From the NCBI GenBank assembly GCA_001796785.1, contig MGNL01000135.1, forward strand, positions 230 to 17,019: a DNA stretch of 16,790 bases. The letters are read 5' to 3'. Below the pieces are notes generated by a model. That model made no database searches and was not told the DNA's origin. It saw only the letters and a list, made by a program, of their open reading frames with translations. Position 1 is the stretch's first letter. Every line of letters begins with the position of its first letter. Made by a program: the position numbers and the translations under genes. The DNA comes from Chloroflexi bacterium RBG_16_51_16. Its GTDB lineage: Bacteria; Chloroflexota; Anaerolineae; Anaerolineales; Villigracilaceae. This document shows, one piece after another, positions 1-6,337 of the stretch.

Positions 1-107
1 ACCCCGGATTCAAAATTGCGAATCGAGCGCCTGGTCCTCAGAAAATTGTGCAAGGTTTTCGCACCGGTAAGTTCGCTTTCGCTCTGGCTGAATATCGTTG
101 TAGTCAC
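1..107 (-). CDS. Nitroreductase-family protein, N-terminal fragment (FbiB C-domain-like candidate)
   Basis: The first 35 codons of a minus-strand gene are cut by the left window edge. The fragment has a polar leader followed by the motif LRTRRSIRNFESG. This is the classic opening of the FMN-dependent nitroreductase fold, whose Arg-Arg-Ser segment contacts the FMN phosphate. The GTG start at 105-107 is preferred because AAGGA lies 7 nt upstream (115-119); an in-frame TTG at 132-134 has no such site. The gene follows cofE by 55 bp on the same strand. In mycobacterial FbiB a CofE domain is fused to a nitroreductase domain that reduces dehydro-F420-0, so this could be the unfused equivalent. That role is inferred from context. 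The fragment alone cannot separate it from other nitroreductases. Confidence 0.72.
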   Translation of the reverse strand, partial: MTTTIFSQSESELTGAKTLHNFLRTRRSIRNFESG

Positions 108-114
108 TAGATTG

Positions 115-119
115 TCCTT
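115..119 (-). promoter_or_regulatory. Ribosome binding site of the nitroreductase-family gene
   Basis: On the minus strand AAGGA is followed by 7 nt and then GTG. It is the only good Shine-Dalgarno match in the short gap after cofE, and it decides the start at position 107. Confidence 0.5.
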
Positions 120-162
120 GGTAAAGCTATTCAATTTACTAGTAAGGGTTTTCGCCGGCATC

Positions 163-978
163 TTATTGAAATAAATCTTGTTCTGGAGGTCGAAGGAGGT
201 CCTTCATGGTGGCATTTGCTAATGGATAGGGGAATCCGCGGACCAGGACCACGGGAGTAGCCTCTGCGGCTTGACCCATGACTAGAGAACCCGCCGCGGC
301 CAATTCATCTGCCACGCCGACAACAGTAACTTGCAACGTATTACCGAATAAATCCTTCCAGCCTCGTTCATCGATGATAGCAGGTATTCCGCTGAGTCCG
401 ACACAGGTTCCGACCGTGCCAAGCCTCCATGGCCTGCCATGCGAGTCGATGATCATCACGCCGATCTTTCGATCGATTTTTTGTTCAATCTCTAACCGTA
501 TCTCTGTCGCAGACTTATCCGGATCTTCCGGCAACAATAACACCCAGTTGTTCTGTTCGAGGTTCGAACTTTGGGATTTTACTCCACCACCCGGGTCTTT
601 ATCTGGTTCTTGCCCCATGACGTTAGAGTGATCGATCCCGGCATTTGCACACACGAACCCCAGGTTGTGCCTGACGATGATCGCACCGGGCCGGAAGCGT
701 AATAATTCTCGGCTTTCCCTAAGGATCAATTCAACCAGCCTGGGATCTTTTTCGGTCTGCTCAGCCAGTTCATTAGCCCGAAGGCTGGGGCTTATGGTTT
801 CCAAGTTAACGATGCGACCTTCGGCTTTGCTCACAATCTTGGAAGTGAGCACCAGGATATCGTTGTCTTTTATTTCGAGTTTGTTAGCCTTCAACGCATT
901 GACAACAATATCCGCCAGGTTGTCACCCTGGCGGATCAAGGGAATATCAGGAAGCGGGACCAAGGTCAATGGCTGCAC
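163..978 (-). CDS. cofE: Coenzyme F420-0:L-glutamate ligase
   Basis: This 271-residue protein matches CofE, which adds gamma-linked glutamate to F420-0 in a GTP-dependent reaction in the cytosol. Visible family motifs are LVLTSKIVSKAEGR (42-55), CANAGIDHSN (110-119), DSHGRPWRLGTVG (178-190) and the C-terminal block around VMGQAAEATPVV (233-244). The start is GTG with no obvious Shine-Dalgarno sequence. It lies 12 nt after the npdG stop, so translational coupling is likely. The N-terminus (PLTLVPLPDIPLIRQGD) is typical of the family and supports this start. Residues about 121-143 are a polar, glycine-rich insertion between the DHSN motif and the LLLPEDPD strand, where many homologues run straight on. 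No nitroreductase domain is fused at the C-terminus; a separate gene of that type follows downstream. Confidence 0.95.
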   Translation of the reverse strand: MQPLTLVPLPDIPLIRQGDNLADIVVNALKANKLEIKDNDILVLTSKIVSKAEGRIVNLETISPSLRANELAEQTEKDPRLVELILRESRELLRFRPGAIIVRHNLGFVCANAGIDHSNVMGQEPDKDPGGGVKSQSSNLEQNNWVLLLPEDPDKSATEIRLEIEQKIDRKIGVMIIDSHGRPWRLGTVGTCVGLSGIPAIIDERGWKDLFGNTLQVTVVGVADELAAAGSLVMGQAAEATPVVLVRGFPYPLANATMKDLLRPPEQDLFQ

Positions 979-990
979 TAGGTATGCTTT

Positions 991-1692
991 TCACCCGGTT
1001 CGATCACGAGATGCGCCGGTAATTCTAATTCCGGCATGGGTAGAACCATATTTCTTGTTAATATTAATCAGGACGCTGGTTAATCCTTCAAGCACCATAC
1101 TGTTTTCCAACGGTCCCGCGTCCCAGCCGATTAATCCAGCGGATTCGACGAGTTTTAACGTTTCGGAACGGGCGTTTAAACTGGACCCGGTAACGAGAAC
1201 ATCGCAATCAATGATGTCATCTTTCAATAAATGCTCGTGGCTTACATTATGGAACGCGGCTGCAACTTCAACACCAGCACCAAGTATTTCTTTGGCTTCC
1301 TGGGCAGCAGAACCAGCAGGTGGCATTTGCGCTGCTGTAACTTTTGGGGGAACCAACGGGACGGTGACGTCGATCAATAATTTTCCCTGTAATTCTCCCT
1401 TGACCAATTCCAGGGTTTCGCGATGAGCGCTGTATGGCACAGTAACGACAACCAATTCAGCCATTTTGGCAGCATTCTGGTTGGACGTGCCGACAATGGA
1501 AGAAGCGCCATCCAGTAGTTCAGATATTTTTCCGGCGGAAGTCACTGCCTTTTCCTCGCTGCGCGAGCCGATAAGTACGCGATAACCAGCCTTAGCCCAG
1601 CGATAGGCTAAACCCTGACCCTCCTTGCCGGTGCCTCCCAGGATTCCAATGGAGAGCAAAAGAGGTGTATCTGTCATCGCAGGTTTACGCAT
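991..1692 (-). CDS. npdG: NADPH-dependent F420 reductase (F420H2:NADP+ oxidoreductase)
   Basis: NpdG/Fno transfers hydride between NADP(H) and coenzyme F420. The 233-residue product has the signature dinucleotide-binding loop GILGGTGKEGQGLA (16-29). It also has SRSEEK (43-48), a typical NADP 2'-phosphate-binding segment, then VVTVPYSAH (82-90) and LIDVTVPLVPP. AAFHNVSHEHL is the conserved segment near the deazaflavin site. The ATG at 1690-1692 overlaps the end of the amidohydrolase gene by 8 bp. A second ATG at 1675-1677 is equally possible and gives a shorter N-terminus closer to the family norm. Neither has a clear Shine-Dalgarno sequence, which suggests coupling to the upstream gene. The position directly before cofE fits a dedicated F420 module, although the other F420 biosynthesis genes (cofC/fbiD, cofD, cofG/H) are not in view. 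Confidence 0.93.
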   Translation of the reverse strand: MRKPAMTDTPLLLSIGILGGTGKEGQGLAYRWAKAGYRVLIGSRSEEKAVTSAGKISELLDGASSIVGTSNQNAAKMAELVVVTVPYSAHRETLELVKGELQGKLLIDVTVPLVPPKVTAAQMPPAGSAAQEAKEILGAGVEVAAAFHNVSHEHLLKDDIIDCDVLVTGSSLNARSETLKLVESAGLIGWDAGPLENSMVLEGLTSVLININKKYGSTHAGIRITGASRDRTG

Positions 1693-3040
1693 TCAATTTA
1701 GCGACTTCGATTTGATAACGATCCCAGACTTTGGGTGCGATCTCACGCGATTTTGCAGCAATCTCTTCCTCATCAAGCGTTGTAAGCTGCCGGTCCCTCA
1801 TCAATATCCTGCCTCCTGCGATCGTCGAGGTGATCATGCCGGGCTGAAAACCAAAAAGAATGTGCCAGGGCAAATTTTCAACTGTGAGCGGTGTGTTGGG
1901 TCGATAATCCACGAGGATGAGGTCCGCAAAAGCTCCCGGTACCATTTTTCCGATCGGCGCAGAAGGGAAAAATACATTCGCCAGGGCTGCATTGTTGTAG
2001 ACCGCGATCTGTTGAATATCATAACCGGACATCCGGCGAGGGTCACGATGATGCACCTTATGAACGAGATACGCGCTTTTCCACTCCTCCCACATCGCAT
2101 TCGAAAATCCATCGTTTCCCAGGCAGACTTTGACTCCTGATCGAAGCATAGACTCGATCGGAGCGACGCCCACACCATTGTTCATGTTGGAACGAGGCTG
2201 GTGTGAAAGCCATGTGCCGGTATCCTTGAGGATCTCAATTTCACGCGCATCGAAATGGACGCCATGGGCGGTGATTGTCCGGCTGCCAAGTATCCCATGT
2301 TTTTCCAGCCGGTCAATCACGCGTGTGCCAGATTTTTGCATACTGTCGTCTTCATCTGCTTCATGCTCAGCTGTGTGAATATGAAAACCCTCTCCCGCAG
2401 CTGCAGCCTGTCGGCAGGCTTCAAGTGTGGAATCCGAAAGGGTCAAGCTGGCATGCAAACCAAAACTAGCTGCCAGGCGGGGATTAGGATTAGCGAGCAG
2501 TTTTTTCTGGAAGCGAATGTTTTCTGCGATTCCCAGTTGAGCTTTTTCACGACCATCCCGGTCTGTAACTTCATAACAGAGGACAGCTCTCAAACCTGAG
2601 CGATCCACTTCATCGGCAAGGATGTCGAGTGAGCCATCGATGGCATTTGGAGAGGCGTGATGATCGATCAATGTGGTTGTGCCGTGACGAATGGCATCGA
2701 CTAGACACGGCAATATGGAATAACGGATGCTCTCTTCGTCCAGGGATCGATCAAGCGGCCACCACAGTTTTTGGAGGATTTCAGGGAAAGCTTTCGGCGC
2801 AGCTCCCGGGATGGCCATGCCGCGGGCGTATGCTCCGTAGAAGTGTGTATGGGCACAGATATTCCCAGGCATGACGTATTGACCCCGGGCATCCACAATT
2901 TCCGTATCATTATATTTTGCGGCCATCTCGCCTGCGGGTCCGAAATCCTGTATCCTGTCCCCTTTAATGACAACCGCGTGATCCGCCAATATGCGGTTTT
3001 TAGTTTCCCAGGTTATCAAGGTCGCATTTTTTATTAGCAT
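1685..3040 (-). CDS. ssnA: SsnA-type amidohydrolase (TRZ/ATZ-like metal-dependent aminohydrolase)
   Basis: This is a 451-residue amidohydrolase-superfamily enzyme, expected to be a cytosolic metal-dependent deaminase or hydrolase. The metal and active-site motifs are AHTHF (H64, H66), HIHTAEHEAD (H220, H222, E225), AHGVHF (H259) and LGNDG (D310). A C-terminal segment closes the composite beta-sandwich. The stretch LWWPLDRSLDEESIRYS and the IDHHASP motif (125-131) resemble SsnA more than guanine deaminase or AtzA. SsnA is found in enterobacterial and clostridial loci for selenium-dependent molybdenum hydroxylases, but its substrate is unknown. The ATG begins 1 nt after the NACHT/HEAT stop, and the 3' end overlaps npdG by 8 bp, so the gene is deeply embedded in the operon. 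A generic cytosine/guanine deaminase-like assignment is the main alternative. Confidence 0.8.
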   Translation of the reverse strand: MLIKNATLITWETKNRILADHAVVIKGDRIQDFGPAGEMAAKYNDTEIVDARGQYVMPGNICAHTHFYGAYARGMAIPGAAPKAFPEILQKLWWPLDRSLDEESIRYSILPCLVDAIRHGTTTLIDHHASPNAIDGSLDILADEVDRSGLRAVLCYEVTDRDGREKAQLGIAENIRFQKKLLANPNPRLAASFGLHASLTLSDSTLEACRQAAAAGEGFHIHTAEHEADEDDSMQKSGTRVIDRLEKHGILGSRTITAHGVHFDAREIEILKDTGTWLSHQPRSNMNNGVGVAPIESMLRSGVKVCLGNDGFSNAMWEEWKSAYLVHKVHHRDPRRMSGYDIQQIAVYNNAALANVFFPSAPIGKMVPGAFADLILVDYRPNTPLTVENLPWHILFGFQPGMITSTIAGGRILMRDRQLTTLDEEEIAAKSREIAPKVWDRYQIEVAKLNA

Positions 3041-3041
3041 G

Positions 3042-5579
3042 CTAATTCAACCCATACTGGCTTGGATGCGCAAGCTTTACCCCTGAGGCGCCAATCTCCC
3101 ACAAGGTCAAGAACACCGCTTCCCTCAATTCAGGATCGTCACGGTACATCGCATTATACAACTGGCCAATGACGCCCTCAGTGGGGTAGAGTTTGAAATA
3201 AGGCATGGCTGCCAGCCGGGTATCGGGGTCGTCGTCTTTGAGCGCTTGCAAGAGCAGGTCGGTGGCCGGTTTGCCTGGTGAGATCCCCATTCCCTGTTTG
3301 GCTGCAAATTCGATCAACCAGCGGGATTCAGACGGCGCTTTCATCCTGCGAGGCGCGCGTTGAAAACCGTTTGAGCGCGACTCGAGACCTTCAGCGGCAG
3401 CATTTCGCACCACCCATTGCTCATCTTCAACCTGAACTTTTTGAAGCAGCAGCTCAGCCCATTCCTCCTCCACCCTGGCAAGACCGAATGCGGCCGCCCG
3501 GCGAAGAAGGATATCCTCATATGTAATGCCATCTTTAAGCATTGCATGACCTTCATCAGGATGGTTTGCAAGTGCTTCAGCGGCAGCCCGGCGCATATCC
3601 TCCTCGGAATTTAACAGCACATGCGCTACCAACTCAAGAGCTTCGTTTGTACCGATGGCAACCAACGCCATGCAGGCTGCCCGCCGGGCAGATAAGCTGG
3701 GAGCTTCCAGCACTTTTTCAAGGACCGGGATCGCCTTGCTGTCCTTCATTCCACCGCATCCGAGGACAGCGAGCTGAACCAGTTCAAAGGAATTGGACGC
3801 CGCCATCTTTCTGAAGAGAGCTGCTGCACCAGGATCGCCCGAAATCATGAATGCAGCTAATGCTTGACCGCGCAAACCAAGAGGAATCCCTTCTGTTTGG
3901 AGGAGTGCGGCGAGCGTGGCAAAGATTTTTCCAGACCAGGCAGAATCCCGTGGCGCATCCCGAAGCCAGCGCGCGGCTGCGAGAACGGGCCTGTGCATTG
4001 GCAGCCGCGACCATTCCAGCAATTTTTGAACGATCGAACTTGGATCGCCATGGGCACTGAGATAACGCATGGCGAGATATTTACCCGACCAGTCCGGCTG
4101 GTTAAGAATCGCGTCATTTCCTTTGTTCGTGCTCAATCCACGGCCGGCGAGAAAACCGATGAAAACCGGGTGAATGAAACGCATACGATTTTCGATATTG
4201 GTAATAAGCATACCGCTGGAAACCAATCGCCCGAGTAAGCCAGAGGTTGGTTTGGGCAGGAGTTTTTGAGTTCTCCTTGTCTTACCGGTTTCTGTCGGTT
4301 CTTTCACTTGATCATCGGGGATTGGTTTGTCAGTTTCCTCTCCATTCTGATCCTCAGAAGTTTCAAATTCCCGAACCCAACTCCTTGCACTGCGTGGATC
4401 GAATACCGGTTGGGCACTGAGAATAGCCTGCATGGCAAGCGTATCCAGCGCTGCAAGCGGCAATCCCGGAGGGGCTATCCGGCGGATGTGGGCCGAGATC
4501 GATTCGAGAGGATGGGGTCCAATCACATCGCCGGCAAAACCAGCCCAGACTTTTAGGGTCAGTTCCAGGGGAGTCAGGAAATTGTAATCAGTGGAGAGCC
4601 AGTTGGTTAATAAAAGCGAATCAACCTGGACCTGGGTCGTCCGGGCCATCATCTCATTCGCGATTGAATTCGTCCACGCGGTTGCCCATCTCTGAATGAA
4701 TTTACGGCTTATTTGATCCGACCAACTAAGGATAGATAGCGGAGAGAATCCCAAACCGATCAGCCCATCCAGATATTCCGGGGCGCCGGTAGTTACAATC
4801 TGTATCTTCGGAAAGGCTTGCAGGAGCAACTTTAGAAATTGGGATACCTCCTGCTGACCTTCGGATGTAAGCTCATCGAAACCATCCAATAGGAAAAGAA
4901 CATGGCCACCTTTAAAACTGCTGGTTATGAAGCTGGGAACGCGGGGAATGTCGAGCAGGGGCATTTGACTTGAGATCAAATCTATAACGGGATTCAATAC
5001 ATTCCTGGCATCTCCTATCGGGAGCTTGAGATCAGCTACATGCAATAGAACAGGCAGGTATGTTTTTACCGATCGCAAACGGTCGTCTTCGTTTGCCGCC
5101 AGGGAAGCCAGATGCGCCAGGGCGACAGTTTTACCAATTCCCGGTTGCCCGATGATAAGCAGATGGCTGCCTCCCTGCAAAGCTTGATCTACCGTCAAGG
5201 CAGCGGTTTTATAAACAGCTGCAAGTTCAGTCCATGCCGGTAAATAAGGGACCGTCTGGGTGACGAGATCGTCCGCAATTGGGGGGACACCCGGGTCAAG
5301 GGAGACAGGAGGGGTGATGAGCAGGGGTTCAGTCAGGATATCATTGAGCGGGAAAATCGAGGCAGCCAGATGCATTGCCTGTGCGCGGCGGAATGTGATC
5401 CGGCGGTAATTTTGTTCTATCGTAGAGGACCTACGGGCTTGTGCAGTCGCAGACCGCTGAGCCAACGATTTTCGCGCTTCAGACCAAAGCGGTCTCGCCT
5501 TGCTCAGCAACCACCAGAAAATGGTCGCGATCAGGATGGCGATGATGAAAGTGTACGGATCAATGTTGATGGAATTCAA
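3042..5579 (-). CDS. Membrane-anchored NACHT-type NTPase with C-terminal HEAT repeats
   Basis: This 845-residue protein has one N-terminal hydrophobic helix (about 9-26) followed by basic residues, which implies a cytoplasmic body anchored in the inner membrane. A STAND/NACHT ATPase follows: Walker A GQPGIGKT (144-151), Walker B LFLLDGFDEL (228-237) and a sensor-like VTTGAP (262-267). A charged linker at 404-436 leads to a short winged-helix-like segment (445-479) and HEAT-like helical repeats (about 565-735 and 775-832). The start is TTG at 5577-5579, with GGGGA 5 nt upstream; no ATG is available before residue 69. It starts 14 nt after the zinc-ribbon gene and ends 1 nt before ssnA. NACHT proteins act as ligand-triggered oligomeric switches in signalling and some anti-phage systems. 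No effector domain is visible here, so the function is unknown. Confidence 0.85.
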   Translation of the reverse strand: MNSINIDPYTFIIAILIATIFWWLLSKARPLWSEARKSLAQRSATAQARRSSTIEQNYRRITFRRAQAMHLAASIFPLNDILTEPLLITPPVSLDPGVPPIADDLVTQTVPYLPAWTELAAVYKTAALTVDQALQGGSHLLIIGQPGIGKTVALAHLASLAANEDDRLRSVKTYLPVLLHVADLKLPIGDARNVLNPVIDLISSQMPLLDIPRVPSFITSSFKGGHVLFLLDGFDELTSEGQQEVSQFLKLLLQAFPKIQIVTTGAPEYLDGLIGLGFSPLSILSWSDQISRKFIQRWATAWTNSIANEMMARTTQVQVDSLLLTNWLSTDYNFLTPLELTLKVWAGFAGDVIGPHPLESISAHIRRIAPPGLPLAALDTLAMQAILSAQPVFDPRSARSWVREFETSEDQNGEETDKPIPDDQVKEPTETGKTRRTQKLLPKPTSGLLGRLVSSGMLITNIENRMRFIHPVFIGFLAGRGLSTNKGNDAILNQPDWSGKYLAMRYLSAHGDPSSIVQKLLEWSRLPMHRPVLAAARWLRDAPRDSAWSGKIFATLAALLQTEGIPLGLRGQALAAFMISGDPGAAALFRKMAASNSFELVQLAVLGCGGMKDSKAIPVLEKVLEAPSLSARRAACMALVAIGTNEALELVAHVLLNSEEDMRRAAAEALANHPDEGHAMLKDGITYEDILLRRAAAFGLARVEEEWAELLLQKVQVEDEQWVVRNAAAEGLESRSNGFQRAPRRMKAPSESRWLIEFAAKQGMGISPGKPATDLLLQALKDDDPDTRLAAMPYFKLYPTEGVIGQLYNAMYRDDPELREAVFLTLWEIGASGVKLAHPSQYGLN

Positions 5580-5593
5580 CGATATCCCCGAGA

Positions 5594-6295
5594 TTATGCG
5601 CCGTAAAGGATTCTATTACAGGTAGGGCAGGCTACCAGCTGGGATAACGAGCGGGCGTTCTGTTGCATGGCAGCAGTCAGGGTTGTACCGCACCCCGAGC
5701 AAGAGCCGTCTGTGATCTCTACGACCGCTACGCCTCGCTTAGACCTGCGCAATTGTTCATACATATTTCGATGCTCCATTGAAATTGGATCCAGTGTTGC
5801 CCGGCGCTCTTCGGTCAATTTTTCAAGCTCCCTGTTTAAAAGGGATCTAGATCCTAACAGTACGGACATCGAAGACTCTCTCTTGATTTTCAATTCTTCA
5901 AGGGAGGCTCTTAGCATCCCAAGCTCTTTTTCCGCAGCATCGAGCTCAGTCATGGAAGCTAACTCCCGCTCTTCCAGTGTATCCAGTCGCTTTTTTAGGG
6001 AGGCCACATCGTTTTGCAGGTCTTGGAGTTCCTTGGGATTGTGGACCTGACCACTGTACAAACTTGATTCCGCCTGTGAGATTTTTTCCTGCTGGGATTG
6101 AGTGTCCGCCCCTGCCGTTCGCACAGCCTGGTTGACCGAATCAATTTCGCTCTGGACTTTTTCAATTTTTCCTGTTAATTCGACCAACTCCGAATTATCG
6201 TCCAGGCTTTTTTGAATCTCCTTCAATTGTGTCTGCGCTCGATCCACCTGCCGATCGATCAGTTGAAGGCGGAATAATCCAAGCGCAGCGCTCAT
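5594..6295 (-). CDS. Coiled-coil protein with C-terminal C4 zinc ribbon (CdsZ/zf-RING_7 family)
   Basis: This 233-residue protein has a long antiparallel coiled coil (about 8-180), dense in Glu, Lys, Leu and Gln. It is followed by a zinc ribbon built on CSGCG (about 198-202) and CPTC (about 223-226) near the C-terminus. This is the architecture of the widespread C4-type zinc-ribbon family, thought to act as a nucleic-acid or protein adaptor. The precise role in this lineage is unknown. The HNPKELQ segment in the coiled-coil hinge is typical of the family. The ATG at 6293-6295 has no Shine-Dalgarno sequence; instead a perfect TATAAT lies 6 nt upstream, so the message may be leaderless from an internal promoter. 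The gene sits 42 bp after the serine-hydrolase gene and 14 bp before the NACHT/HEAT gene. Confidence 0.88.
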   Translation of the reverse strand: MSAALGLFRLQLIDRQVDRAQTQLKEIQKSLDDNSELVELTGKIEKVQSEIDSVNQAVRTAGADTQSQQEKISQAESSLYSGQVHNPKELQDLQNDVASLKKRLDTLEERELASMTELDAAEKELGMLRASLEELKIKRESSMSVLLGSRSLLNRELEKLTEERRATLDPISMEHRNMYEQLRRSKRGVAVVEITDGSCSGCGTTLTAAMQQNARSLSQLVACPTCNRILYGA

Positions 6296-6301
6296 GAGAG
6301 G

Positions 6302-6307
6302 ATTATA
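6302..6307 (-). promoter_or_regulatory. Candidate internal -10 element for the zinc-ribbon gene
   Basis: A perfect TATAAT on the minus strand ends 6 nt before the ATG at 6295. Transcription from it would start at or very near the start codon. This fits the absence of a Shine-Dalgarno sequence. I see no convincing -35 hexamer 16-18 nt upstream, so this remains a candidate. Confidence 0.35.
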
Positions 6308-6337
6308 TTCGAATGGATATGGCGGAATAGTGAGTGG

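Noticed and set aside
3..110. Plus-strand open frame of 35 codons ending in TAG at 108-110, possibly the tail of a rightward gene
   Set aside because: It overlaps the minus-strand frame that carries a convincing nitroreductase N-terminus with a Shine-Dalgarno site; the plus frame matches nothing I recognise.
665..1426. Plus-strand open frame of 253 codons opposite cofE and npdG
   Set aside because: The translation is Ser/Thr/Leu-rich without motifs and lies antisense to two unmistakable F420 genes; it is a codon-bias shadow.
1625..2140. Plus-strand open frame of 171 codons opposite the SsnA-type gene
   Set aside because: It is antisense to a conserved amidohydrolase, with no domain signature and no ribosome binding site.
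5577..5579. Reading the NACHT/HEAT gene from a later Met instead of TTG
   Set aside because: The first ATG would be residue 69, which removes the membrane helix; the TTG has GGGGA 5 nt upstream and tight operon spacing.
3042..5579. Calling the NACHT/HEAT protein an anti-phage defence gene
   Set aside because: No effector domain, no defence neighbours and no mobile-element context are visible; the fold alone does not justify it.
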